Of a stretch of 64,000 nt of DNA, positions 9,019 to 16,993 are shown one piece after another. Origin of the DNA: JBGPTF01 sp041490445. GTDB taxonomy: Bacteria > Acidobacteriota > Terriglobia > Acidiferrales > UBA7541. The stretch lies in contig JBGPTF010000002.1 of NCBI GenBank assembly GCA_041490445.1, positions 186,001-250,000 of the forward strand, written 5' to 3'. Numbering within the stretch: position 1 is the first letter of the stretch; every line of letters begins with the position of its first letter. The notes beneath the pieces are model-generated. The model was given only the letters and a program-made list of their open reading frames with translations. It was not told where the DNA came from and ran no database searches. The position numbers and the translations under genes are program-made.

Positions 9019-10647
9019 ATGTGGCAACAAAACTACACGCCGATCCACGGCAGCCTTCCGCTGTCCTCTTTGCTCGCGGCGCTTCCCATCCTCGTGCTTC
9101 TATATTTGCTGGGAGCAAGACGCGAGGCGGCGTGGATCACCGCGCTTGCCGGGTTGGCTGCCACAACACTGGTGGCCGTCGCAGTTTATCGCATGCCCGT
9201 CGTGACCCTCGCGAGCGCGATCGGATACGGCGCAGCGTTTGGTCTCTTCCCCATTGGCTGGGTAGTTTTCACGGCGATTCTGCTCTTCCGCATTACGGTC
9301 GAGTCGGGCCAATTCGAAATCATCAAGGAATCGATTGGGCGGTTATCGGAAGACCGCCGGCTGCAGGCGCTTCTGATCGCATTCGCGTTTGGAGCCTTCG
9401 TCGAAGGCGCTACGGGCTTCGGCACACCGATCGCCGTAGCGGCAGCGATGCTCGCGGGCCTTGGCTTCCCGCCCTTCTATGCAGCGGGGCTCTGTCTGCT
9501 GGCAAACACCGCGCCCGTGGCATTCGGAGCGATCGGAACTCCGCTCCTGACGTTGGCGGCAATTACGGGCCTCCCACTCAACCGCTTGAGCGCCGGTGTG
9601 GGCCGGATCTGCGCCCCAGCCTCACTGATCCTGCCGGCGTATATTGTTTTCGTAATGGGCGGATGGAAGGCGTTGCGCGGCGCGTTTCTCGCCGTGCTGG
9701 TTTGCGGCGCGGCTTTTGCTGGCACGCAACTGGCCGTCAGCAACCTCATCGGCCCGCAGATTACCGACATTCTCAGCTCCCTTGCCGCGCTCGGCGCGCT
9801 GGTGCTTCTTCTTTCCGTCTGGAAGCCAAAGGATGGGTTCATGGTCGAGGGAATGCACGCCGCGCACGTTCCTGCGCGACGATACTCGAATGCAGAGGTA
9901 CTCCGCGCCTGGGGCCCGTACATTCTGCTTGTTCTGTTTGTCCTGGTGTGGGGCGTCGAAGTCTTCAAGACGGCGCTCGATCGCACGAATCTCGCGTTCA
10001 ACTGGCCCGCGCTGCACAATCTCGTCCTGCGCACACCCCCGGTCGTTGCTGCGGCTGCGCCGTATGCTGCCCGCTATCAGTTCAACTGGCTCTCGACGCC
10101 GGGCACGGCCTGCCTGCTCGCCGCGCTGCTCTCTGCGCTTCTCGTACTGAAGATTTCGCTGCGTCGGTTCGCCCGAATTTTCTGGGCGACTACGAAGCAA
10201 CTGTTTCTTGCTGAATTGACGATCGCGGCGGTTCTGGCGATTGCGTTCCTAATGAACTATTGCGGCGCGACGGCAACGCTCGGCCTTGCCTTCGCCGCCA
10301 CCGGCCGCTTTTTCCCCTTCTTCAGCGCTCTGCTGGGCTGGCTAGGCGTGTTCCTCACAGGATCAGACACGTCGGCAAACGCCTTGTTCGGCAACCTACA
10401 GGTCATCACGGCAAACCGGCTCGGCCTCAATCCCGTGTTGATGGCCTCCGCCAACTCCGCCGGCGGTGTGATGGGCAAAATGATCAGCCTGCAAAGCATT
10501 GCGGTCGGCGCCGCCGCCACCGGCATGCGCCCTTCCGAGGAAGCCAAGCTCTTTCGCTTCGTGTTGCGCCACAGCATCACTCTCGCATTGCTGATTGCAT
10601 TGATCACACTTTTCTATGCGTATGTTGCACCGAATTGGGCGCCGTGA
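9019..10647 (+). CDS. L-lactate permease family transporter
   Basis: 542 residues, the usual length of LctP/LldP permeases, with about 12-14 hydrophobic helices. Family hallmarks include the N-terminal WxQNYxP, the segment FGAFVEGATGFGTPIAVAAAML in the first half, and the C-terminal TGSDTSANALFGNLQ and SANSAGGVMGKMISLQSIAVGAAA motifs. It imports lactate or glycolate with protons across the inner membrane. The gene stands alone between the PilT-like gene and the Tat-signal gene, with no lactate dehydrogenase nearby. Confidence in family is high, substrate within the family (L-lactate, D-lactate or glycolate) is not decided. Confidence 0.93.
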   Translation: MWQQNYTPIHGSLPLSSLLAALPILVLLYLLGARREAAWITALAGLAATTLVAVAVYRMPVVTLASAIGYGAAFGLFPIGWVVFTAILLFRITVESGQFEIIKESIGRLSEDRRLQALLIAFAFGAFVEGATGFGTPIAVAAAMLAGLGFPPFYAAGLCLLANTAPVAFGAIGTPLLTLAAITGLPLNRLSAGVGRICAPASLILPAYIVFVMGGWKALRGAFLAVLVCGAAFAGTQLAVSNLIGPQITDILSSLAALGALVLLLSVWKPKDGFMVEGMHAAHVPARRYSNAEVLRAWGPYILLVLFVLVWGVEVFKTALDRTNLAFNWPALHNLVLRTPPVVAAAAPYAARYQFNWLSTPGTACLLAALLSALLVLKISLRRFARIFWATTKQLFLAELTIAAVLAIAFLMNYCGATATLGLAFAATGRFFPFFSALLGWLGVFLTGSDTSANALFGNLQVITANRLGLNPVLMASANSAGGVMGKMISLQSIAVGAAATGMRPSEEAKLFRFVLRHSITLALLIALITLFYAYVAPNWAP

Positions 10648-10741
10648 TTGCGGAGTCCGCAAGGCAGTTGACGCAACGCTTCGCTTTCAGTAGTCTCGCA
10701 AATCCTGAAAGCCTTTCCGGAATATCGGAGGAAACAGCCAC

Positions 10742-11155
10742 ATGAAGATTAAGAAGGCATCGCCGGGGCCAGCCACAAGCATTTCACGGCGTGAATTCGC
10801 GCGCAGGGCGGCGCTGGCAGCCGCAAGCGCGGCCATCTTGCCGGGCTCCCTGGCGGCAACAGTGTTGACGGCGCAGGGAGCGGCAGAAGAAAACAAGTTG
10901 TCTCCTGCCGCCCAGGCAGAAGTCGAGTTGAAGATTCAGGCGATATTCCGCAAGTACGGCGAGCGGCTGAACGACGCGCAAAAAGCAGACATTCGCCGCC
11001 TGGTGACCGAAGGCCAGAAGCCGCTCGAGGCGCTGCGCGCGTATCACATCGAAAACTGGGATCAGCCGGCAACCGTCCTGAGGCTTTTCCCGGAAGCTTC
11101 TGTCGAGACCCGGCGTCGCCCTGCTGCAACTGCTGCGGCACGGAAGGAGAACTAA
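10742..11155 (+). CDS. Small Tat-signal secreted protein
   Basis: 137 residues with a strong ribosome site (GGAGGAAACAGCC before the ATG). The N-terminus has a twin-arginine signal, SRREFARRAALAAASAAI (residues 15-32), which sends folded proteins through the Tat system. The mature part is helical and charged (KLSPAAQAEVELKIQAIFRK, LNDAQKADIRRLVTEGQKP) with no recognised catalytic motif; it resembles small Tat-borne accessory subunits. Its stop is 3 bp before the amidase ATG, so the pair is almost certainly co-translated, suggesting an accessory role for the amidase or its substrate. The amidase itself has no signal peptide, so whether they meet is unclear. Confidence 0.8.
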   Translation: MKIKKASPGPATSISRREFARRAALAAASAAILPGSLAATVLTAQGAAEENKLSPAAQAEVELKIQAIFRKYGERLNDAQKADIRRLVTEGQKPLEALRAYHIENWDQPATVLRLFPEASVETRRRPAATAAARKEN

Positions 11156-11158
11156 GGA

Positions 11159-12559
11159 ATGCTCGGCGAAGACATTCTCTACCTCCCTGTGACGGAGCTG
11201 GGCCTGCGCATCCGCACACGCAAACTTTCTCCCGTCGAGCTGGCGGAAAGCTATCTGGCGCGAAGCGAGAAGCTGGGGCCGCAGCTGAACGCGTACGCGA
11301 CGCTCACGAAGGATTTGGCGTTTGAGCAGGCGCACTCCGCCGAGCGCGAAATCGCTGCCGGACACTACCGGGGGCCGCTGCATGGAATACCCTACGCGGC
11401 GAAAGACCTGCTCGCCGCGAAGGGCTACCCAACCGCTTGGGGCGCACGGCCGTACGCGAACCAGACGTTCGACTGCGACGCCACGGTGATCCGCAAGCTC
11501 CGCGACGCGGGCGCGGTGCTGATCGGCAAGGCGGCGATGATCGAACTTGCGGGCGGAATGGGCTATCGGTTCGCGTCCGCTTCCGTCAGTGGGCCCGCGA
11601 AGAATCCCTGGGAAGAGACGTGCTGGACCTGCGGTTCCTCGAGCGGCTCCGGAGCGATTGTGGCTGCCGCGCTCGCGGCGTTTGCGATCGGCACGGAGAC
11701 CTGGGGCTCCATCATCTGCCCCTCCGCCTTCTGCGGAATTTCCGGCCTGCGGCCGACGTTTGGCCGAGTGAGCCGCCACGGGGCGATGGCGCTCGCCTAT
11801 TCGATGGACAAGATCGGTCCGATGGCTCGCACCGCCGAAGATTGCGCGGTCATCCTTGCCGCAATCTCCGGACACGATCCGAAGGATCGCGGCTCGCTCC
11901 CGCCTTCGGAGGCGCGTTTCGTGTATCCGTCGCCAGCGCCGTCGCCGATGCGCATCGGCTGGCTGACGAACGCCTGGCAGAAGCCTGCGCCGGAGGTTGT
12001 CTCCGCTGCCGAAGCTGCCGTCGAGGTGATGAGGAAGAACGGCGCGCGCGTCAGCGATGCAAAGCTTCCTGAAGGCCAGTGGGAAGAGGCGGCTGGGATC
12101 ACGATCTCCGCAGAAGGCGCGGCCGCATTTCGCTCGCTCCTCGAATCGGGACGCGTGGCAGAGTTGAGCGATCCGCTCGGTCAAATCGCCGGATACGTCA
12201 ACGAGCAAATCACGGCAGCAGACTATCTGCGCGCGATGCAAATCCGCGGGATTCTCCAGAAACAAATCGACGAGCTGTTCGAATCGTTCGACGTGATTGC
12301 GGCAGCCTCTCTGCCGGTCACCGCGACTCCGCTCGAAACGAACCTCGAGACCGACCTGACCTTTCCCGATCCGCTCGGAGGAATCGGCAATTTCTGCGGC
12401 CTGCCTGCGATCAGCGTACCGTGCGGATTCAGCGAGAAGAAGCTGCCGATCGGAATCCAGTTTGTCGGGCGCGTGCGAAATGACCGTGCGGTGGTGGCTG
12501 CTGCCGAAGTTTTTCAGAAACACACCGATTGGCACCTGAAGCGTCCGCCGATCGCCTGA
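11159..12559 (+). CDS. Amidase-signature family hydrolase (GatA-like)
   Basis: 466 residues with the Ser-cisSer-Lys machinery of the amidase signature family: Lys82 in AAKDLL, the serine cluster CGSSSGSG (158-165), and the nucleophile Ser184 in GTETWGS (178-184), followed by GLRPTFGRVSRHG. It would hydrolyse an amide bond. It is not assigned as the GatA subunit of tRNA amidotransferase because gatB and gatC are absent and the neighbour is a Tat-secreted small protein 3 bp upstream. Cysteines around the serine cluster (CWTCGSSSGSG) and ICPSAFCG are unusual compared with typical family members. Substrate unknown. Confidence 0.9.
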   Translation: MLGEDILYLPVTELGLRIRTRKLSPVELAESYLARSEKLGPQLNAYATLTKDLAFEQAHSAEREIAAGHYRGPLHGIPYAAKDLLAAKGYPTAWGARPYANQTFDCDATVIRKLRDAGAVLIGKAAMIELAGGMGYRFASASVSGPAKNPWEETCWTCGSSSGSGAIVAAALAAFAIGTETWGSIICPSAFCGISGLRPTFGRVSRHGAMALAYSMDKIGPMARTAEDCAVILAAISGHDPKDRGSLPPSEARFVYPSPAPSPMRIGWLTNAWQKPAPEVVSAAEAAVEVMRKNGARVSDAKLPEGQWEEAAGITISAEGAAAFRSLLESGRVAELSDPLGQIAGYVNEQITAADYLRAMQIRGILQKQIDELFESFDVIAAASLPVTATPLETNLETDLTFPDPLGGIGNFCGLPAISVPCGFSEKKLPIGIQFVGRVRNDRAVVAAAEVFQKHTDWHLKRPPIA

Positions 12560-12696
12560 GCAAGGGCACGGAGAAATGGCAGCCCATTTTTCGATGTTGG
12601 AATCGCACTCCGGAGAACTGTTTGACGCTGCTGTGAATTGTCTGTATGTTTGGGCATCCCTCTCTTGAGACTACGTGGAAAGGAAGAAGATCTAAC

Positions 12697-13425
12697 TTGA
12701 CTCATCTCTTCTACACGCTTGCCGCGGTCTTCCTCTGCTTGCAACTCTCCAGCTTCGCGACCAGCATCTATCTGCATCGCAGTCTCGCCCACCGCGGATT
12801 GTATTTGAGCCCGCTCGTCACATTTCCCATGCGCCTGCAACTGTGGCTGGCCACGGGAATCTCCGCGAAGGAATGGGTGGCGGTCCATCGCAAGCACCAT
12901 CGCCACACCGACGTGGAAGGCGACCCGCACAGCCCTGTCCTCGAAGGCCTATGGCATATTCTGCTCGGCAACGCGTATTACTACGCCCGCGAGGCGCGCA
13001 ACGATGAGACCGTCGAGACCTTCGCGCCGGATATCGGCAACGGCTGGCTTGACCGTCACCTGTTCCGCTACGGGCCGATCGGGATTGCCCTCGGTTTGCT
13101 GGTATTCATCCTGATGCTGGGGCCGGTCTGGGGCGGACTCGGATTCCTGGCGCAGGCGGGTCTCTATATCTTCTTCAGCGCGGTGGTGAACGGGGCGAAT
13201 CACGCCATCGGCTATCAGAGCTTCGACAACACGGCCACGAATCTTCGGTTCGTGGCGCTGCTCACGGCCGGCGAAGGCTTGCACAACAACCACCACGCGT
13301 ATCCGACCTCGGCGCGCTTCAGTATTCGCCGGGGCGAATTCGATCCTTCGTGGATAGTTCTGCGCCTGCTTGCCTGGCGGCGGCTCGCCCGCCCGCTTCG
13401 CCTGGCTCCCAGCGTTGATTCCTAG
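12697..13425 (+). CDS. Acyl-CoA/acyl-lipid desaturase (delta-9 type)
   Basis: 242 residues from a TTG at 12697 preceded by AAGGAAGAAG with 7 nt spacing; an in-frame ATG at 12646 has no ribosome site and adds 17 unlikely residues. The three histidine boxes that bind the di-iron centre are present: HRSLAH (27-32), HRKHHRHTD (64-72) and GLHNNHHAYP (195-204), among four or so membrane helices. It inserts a double bond in fatty acyl chains using oxygen, tuning membrane fluidity. It is on the short side for the family and lacks a cytochrome b5 domain. It is followed by a MATE exporter with no evident functional link. Confidence 0.92.
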   Translation: MTHLFYTLAAVFLCLQLSSFATSIYLHRSLAHRGLYLSPLVTFPMRLQLWLATGISAKEWVAVHRKHHRHTDVEGDPHSPVLEGLWHILLGNAYYYAREARNDETVETFAPDIGNGWLDRHLFRYGPIGIALGLLVFILMLGPVWGGLGFLAQAGLYIFFSAVVNGANHAIGYQSFDNTATNLRFVALLTAGEGLHNNHHAYPTSARFSIRRGEFDPSWIVLRLLAWRRLARPLRLAPSVDS

Positions 13426-13523
13426 CCGGCGAGGAGTTCTCGCTCTCTCAACCGAAAGAGTGTTGTAGAGTACTGGCTCGCTTTCGGCCCTCCGCTCATG
13501 GCGAAGGGCCGCTGCTGTTTTGG

Positions 13524-14900
13524 GTGTCCTCCGTGCTTCGTAAACTCAAGAGTCTCGAACACGAAGTCGGCCCGATGCTGCGCCTGGCGATCCCGCTCGT
13601 GCTGGCGGAGCTGGGCTGGATGAGCATGGGCATTGTCGACACGATGATGGTCGGCCGTCTGCCGCAGAGCGCCATCGCCATCGGGGCCGTCAGCCTCGGC
13701 GGTATTCTGTTTTATCCCTTTGGGATTTTCGGCAGCGGTCTGTTGCTGGGCCTGGACACGCTCGTCTCGCAGTCGTTCGGCGCGGGCCGCCTGAAAGAAT
13801 GCCACCAGTCCCTTCTTGACGGCGTTTACATCAGCCTTGCTCTTTCACCGGTGATGATGGGGGTCATTTGGATTGGAATTCCGTGGCTTCCTGCGGCTGG
13901 CATTCAGCCCGCCGTCCTGAAGGAAGCGGTCCCGTATCTCCGGATTCTCAACTGGAGCATGCTGCCCCTCATGCTCTATTTCGGTTCGCGGCGTTACCTG
14001 CAGGGGATGAATCTCGTCAAGCCGGTGACGTTCGCGCTGATTTCTGCCAACCTGGTGAACCTCGCCGGGAACTGGATTCTTATCTATGGGCGTCTGGGGG
14101 CGCCGCGCATGGGAGTGCGGGGATCGGCCGTCGCGACGTGCGCCTCGCGAGTCTATATGGCCGCGGTCCTGCTTGGCTATATCGCATGGTATGAACACCG
14201 CCGCAAAACCGGCCTGCGGCATACCTCACCTCGGCCAAAGTGGGACCGCATTGGCAAGCTTCTGCGGCTGGGGTTCCCTGCCGCTGCCCAGCTTGCGCTA
14301 GAGGTTGGCGCCTTCTCCGCCGCCACGGCCCTGATCGCCCGGCTCGACGCCGTTTCGCTCGCGGCGCACCAGGTCGCGCTCTACACCGCCAGCTTCACGT
14401 TTATGGTACCGCTCGGCATCAGCTCCGCGGCGGCAGTCCGCGTGGGGCACGCTCTGGGCCGCCGCGATGTGCGTGCCGCAAGCCATTCCGGTTGGATGGC
14501 ACTTGCTCTGGGGGCAGGCTTTATGAGCCTTGCGGCTGCGGCCTTTTTGCTTTTCCCCCGGCACATAGCCCGGATCTACACTCCGAACGCTGCAATCATA
14601 CAGATGAGCAGTTCGCTGCTCGGGGTCGCTGCCTTCTTCCAGTTATTCGATGGCCTGCAAGTAGTGGCCACGGGCGCTCTCCGCGGGACGGGCGACACCC
14701 ATACGGCAATGATCGGCAACTTCGTGGCGTACTGGCTACTCGGATTGCCGCTGGGCGCCTACCTGTGCTTCCGGTTCGGCTGGGGCGCGTTCGGAATGTG
14801 GATTGGCCTATGCCTTGGATTGATCTTCGTGGGGAGCCTGTTACTGTTCGTATGGCATAGGAGAGTTAAGAGGTTATCGTTGGAGATGGCGAAAACATGA
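13524..14900 (+). CDS. MATE family multidrug/cation antiporter
   Basis: 458 residues with about 12 membrane helices arranged as two homologous halves, the usual size for MATE (NorM/DinF-like) exporters. The first helix region LAIPLVLAELGWMSMGIVDTMMVGRL and the loop GLLLGLDTLVSQSFGAG are characteristic. It exports organic cations or metabolites in exchange for Na+ or H+. The assigned start is a GTG at 13524; no convincing ribosome site precedes it, and a second GTG lies 9 bp downstream, so the exact N-terminus is uncertain. No regulator or partner is adjacent, and the substrate cannot be told. Confidence 0.9.
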   Translation: MSSVLRKLKSLEHEVGPMLRLAIPLVLAELGWMSMGIVDTMMVGRLPQSAIAIGAVSLGGILFYPFGIFGSGLLLGLDTLVSQSFGAGRLKECHQSLLDGVYISLALSPVMMGVIWIGIPWLPAAGIQPAVLKEAVPYLRILNWSMLPLMLYFGSRRYLQGMNLVKPVTFALISANLVNLAGNWILIYGRLGAPRMGVRGSAVATCASRVYMAAVLLGYIAWYEHRRKTGLRHTSPRPKWDRIGKLLRLGFPAAAQLALEVGAFSAATALIARLDAVSLAAHQVALYTASFTFMVPLGISSAAAVRVGHALGRRDVRAASHSGWMALALGAGFMSLAAAAFLLFPRHIARIYTPNAAIIQMSSSLLGVAAFFQLFDGLQVVATGALRGTGDTHTAMIGNFVAYWLLGLPLGAYLCFRFGWGAFGMWIGLCLGLIFVGSLLLFVWHRRVKRLSLEMAKT

Positions 14901-15254
14901 AGTTCCCGGGGAAAGGGGAACTCCATGGCTGCGCACATCCGCGGCGACGAAAACATCGCGGTCGCTGCTGATTCGTCAGGCGAGCCAGCGTCTGGATGGA
15001 TCTCCGGAAACTCGCATTGCCCTCGGCATTCGCTAAAGTTGCAATCGTTTGCATACATCTTATAATCTGCGGCAGTGTCCGGCCCGATCTCCTTCTGCCA
15101 TAGAAGGATGCCTGGACACCTAGATTGGTGTTCGAATTGCACAACTTCTGGCGGGTGGGCTTGCTTTGGGACGGCTCTAGCCGTTCGAACAGTCTCTTGG
15201 GATCGGTGATTCGCACGGCACGGGTTAAGGTCCACCGAAGCAAGCACTGAATTC
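14901..15254 (+). other. 354-bp non-coding region with a strong promoter and a 5' hairpin
   Basis: No protein-like frame was found. It contains a good promoter (15039-15066) and, at the expected transcript start, an interrupted hairpin: GTGTCC (15075-15080) with GGACAC (15114-15119), GGC (15081-15083) with GCC (15110-15112), and CCTTCT (15091-15096) with AGAAGG (15102-15107). It has no T run, so it is not a simple terminator. It may shape the roughly 180-nt leader of the methyltransferase mRNA or be part of a small RNA. Confidence 0.45.
15039..15066 (+). promoter_or_regulatory. Promoter TTGCAA-N16-TATAAT
   Basis: The -35-like TTGCAA (15039-15044) and a perfect -10 TATAAT (15061-15066) are 16 bp apart. 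The -35 lies inside a small palindrome TGCAA-N4-TTGCA (15040-15053). This is close to, but one base shorter than, the Fur-family-type palindromes at 46844 and 46918. It would drive the methyltransferase with a leader of about 180 nt. Confidence 0.5.
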
Positions 15255-16022
15255 ATGATTCGCTTCCGACGAACTCGCATCAAGCTGCGGATTCTCTACA
15301 GCAGGCTGACCAAACGGCCCCGCGAGGTTGTGCGCCGACACCAGTTCAATCTTTGGGCAGAAAACGGTTGGGCCGACTTCCTCGATTCCCCGCATCTAGC
15401 CCTGACAGAAAAGGCAGTGAAAGACATGAAATTAGCCCCGGGAGCCCGGGTTCTCGACCTGGCCTGTGGCGGGGGCCTTGCCTCCCGAATGGTCGCCGGA
15501 ATCGTCGGTGAACGCTCTCTTGTGCTGGGGGCGGATATCTCCGACGAAATCGTGGGGCGCGCCCGCGCCAAAAGCAAACAGTTCAAGAACCTGAAATTCA
15601 TCTGCAGCTCTGCGGATCATGTGCCTGTTTCCGACAATTTCTTCTCGCACATCGTGTGCATCGAAGCCTTCTATTACTTCGAAGATCCGGAAGCTGCGTT
15701 GCAGGAATTGCTTCGGGTCACGGCGCCGCAGGGCCAGATCTCAATCGTCCTGTGCCTCTACACGGATCATGCCCTCTCCCTTCATACAGTGGACAGCGTA
15801 GATGTTCCGGTCCAAGTCCGGAGTGTGGCAGAATACAAACAACTGATGGAAAGCGCCGGCTGGACCGAGGTAAATCTCGAAGACCACGTTTGGCCGCCGC
15901 GGCCGGGTCGCAAACCCAACGTTCATGACCGGGCTCTGTTCATTACTGCTCGAAAAACAGGATACGCACATCATTCATGGCAAGCGGCAGATGCTGCCTC
16001 CCATCCCTCCGCATCCTATTGA
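15255..16022 (+). CDS. SAM-dependent class I methyltransferase
   Basis: 255 residues. The Rossmann-like SAM site is clear: motif I VLDLACGGGLASR, followed by VLGADISDEIVGRARAKS (motif II acidic), CSSADHVPVSD and FSHIVCIEAFYYFEDPEAALQELLRV, as in UbiE/Methyltransf_11 enzymes. The acceptor substrate is unknown. The last two codons are altered by the neighbouring IS630-like element: the reading frame now ends TAT TGA (16017-16022), whereas joining the sequences outside the element restores a TAG stop at 16017. The insertion thus adds only a C-terminal Tyr and should not inactivate the enzyme. A strong promoter lies 189 bp upstream. Confidence 0.88.
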   Translation: MIRFRRTRIKLRILYSRLTKRPREVVRRHQFNLWAENGWADFLDSPHLALTEKAVKDMKLAPGARVLDLACGGGLASRMVAGIVGERSLVLGADISDEIVGRARAKSKQFKNLKFICSSADHVPVSDNFFSHIVCIEAFYYFEDPEAALQELLRVTAPQGQISIVLCLYTDHALSLHTVDSVDVPVQVRSVAEYKQLMESAGWTEVNLEDHVWPPRPGRKPNVHDRALFITARKTGYAHHSWQAADAASHPSASY

Positions 16023-16047
16023 GGATTGAGTAATATAGTGACAATCC
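16019..16047 (+). repeat. Left terminal inverted repeat of the IS630-like element
   Basis: Pairs with 18033-18061 with four mismatches; the inner part reads TAATATAGTGACAATCC. The outer flank carries the TA target duplication at 16017-16018. The repeat contains the TGA that now ends the methyltransferase gene. Confidence 0.8.
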
Positions 16048-16182
16048 AGGATTTTTTCTACGACTGGTTCTGGGAAACGCAAACGGAAGCCCGGACGAGC
16101 GATTGCAGTCCAGACGATGTCACCGAAACGACAGCCGCGCTCCACGCTCACCACACACTGTCTCGTACGTCTAACCAGTACT

Positions 16183-16935
16183 ATGAGCAAATCACTCGGG
16201 CTCGCACACATTGCTCTGATGCTGGTCGCGACCGCCGCGGCGTCGGCGACAGCCACATCCCGACTCGAGTTTGACCATGTTTGGATTATGGTTTCGCCAA
16301 ACGCTCCAGAACGGGCCGCACTAGAGCGTGCGGGCTTCCAGATATCGCCAAACATCAACCAACACGAAGGACAAGGCACGGCATCAATCACGATTGAGTT
16401 CCAGAACGCCTTCTTGGAGTTAATGTGGCCTGATTCGACAGTTCCGGTAGCGCCTGGCCTTGAGCGGGCTGCAGAGAAATTCCGGCAGCGCATGCTTTGG
16501 CGCACTAGCGGCTGGTGTCCGATCGGCATAGGCTTTCGGCGCACAGCGCAGTCAGACGATACATGGCCGTTCCCCACCTGGTTTGTAACCGCACCGTGGT
16601 TGCCCGCGGATTCGGCGATTGAGATGCTGACCCCCCGCGACGACACGCGGAGTCCGTCCCTGTTCATCAGCCCACGCGCTTTGGCAGATGTGCGTCAGCA
16701 GGCAGCACGCGCATCCCTGTACCACCATCCGATTGGCGTCCACCGGGTCAGTGGGATTCGTCTCGTCTCACCCAAGACGTACCAGCCCATCGAGCCTCTC
16801 TCGTATCTACAGAAACTGCATGTCATCGGCGTGGAGCAAGGTGAGGAGTGGCTAGTCGAGTTGACGTTCGACGGCGGCAAAAGGAAAGAATCGAACGACC
16901 TGAGGCCAGACCTTCCCCTCGTTATTCGATACTAG
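16183..16935 (+). CDS. Secreted VOC/glyoxalase-like domain protein, passenger in the IS element
   Basis: 250 residues from the ATG at 16183, where a clean signal peptide begins (MSKSLGLAHIALMLVATAAA, then SATA as the likely cleavage region). The mature start RLEFDHVWIMVS-PNAPERAALERAGF is the opening of a glyoxalase-like (VOC superfamily) domain, and FLELMWPDS supplies the typical metal-side Glu strand. A second half (about 150-240) has weaker similarity. Substrate and reaction are unknown; VOC proteins include lyases, dioxygenases and binding proteins. The gene lies between the IS ends, convergent with the transposase and 58 bp from it. An in-frame ATG 66 bp upstream would hide the signal peptide and is not favoured. 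Confidence 0.75.
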   Translation: MSKSLGLAHIALMLVATAAASATATSRLEFDHVWIMVSPNAPERAALERAGFQISPNINQHEGQGTASITIEFQNAFLELMWPDSTVPVAPGLERAAEKFRQRMLWRTSGWCPIGIGFRRTAQSDDTWPFPTWFVTAPWLPADSAIEMLTPRDDTRSPSLFISPRALADVRQQAARASLYHHPIGVHRVSGIRLVSPKTYQPIEPLSYLQKLHVIGVEQGEEWLVELTFDGGKRKESNDLRPDLPLVIRY

Positions 16936-16993
16936 AGCCAGATCCGGTTTGCAGAGACGCAAAACAGAGCACTGATCATTGCCATAATTAGAG

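Noticed and set aside
11159..12559. Glutamyl-tRNA(Gln) amidotransferase subunit A (gatA)
   Set aside because: No gatB or gatC nearby, coupled to a Tat-signal protein, and divergence around the serine cluster; kept as a general amidase.
15121..15254. Possible tRNA, because of TTCGAA-containing loops
   Set aside because: The flanking bases do not pair as a T-arm and no acceptor or anticodon stem could be built.
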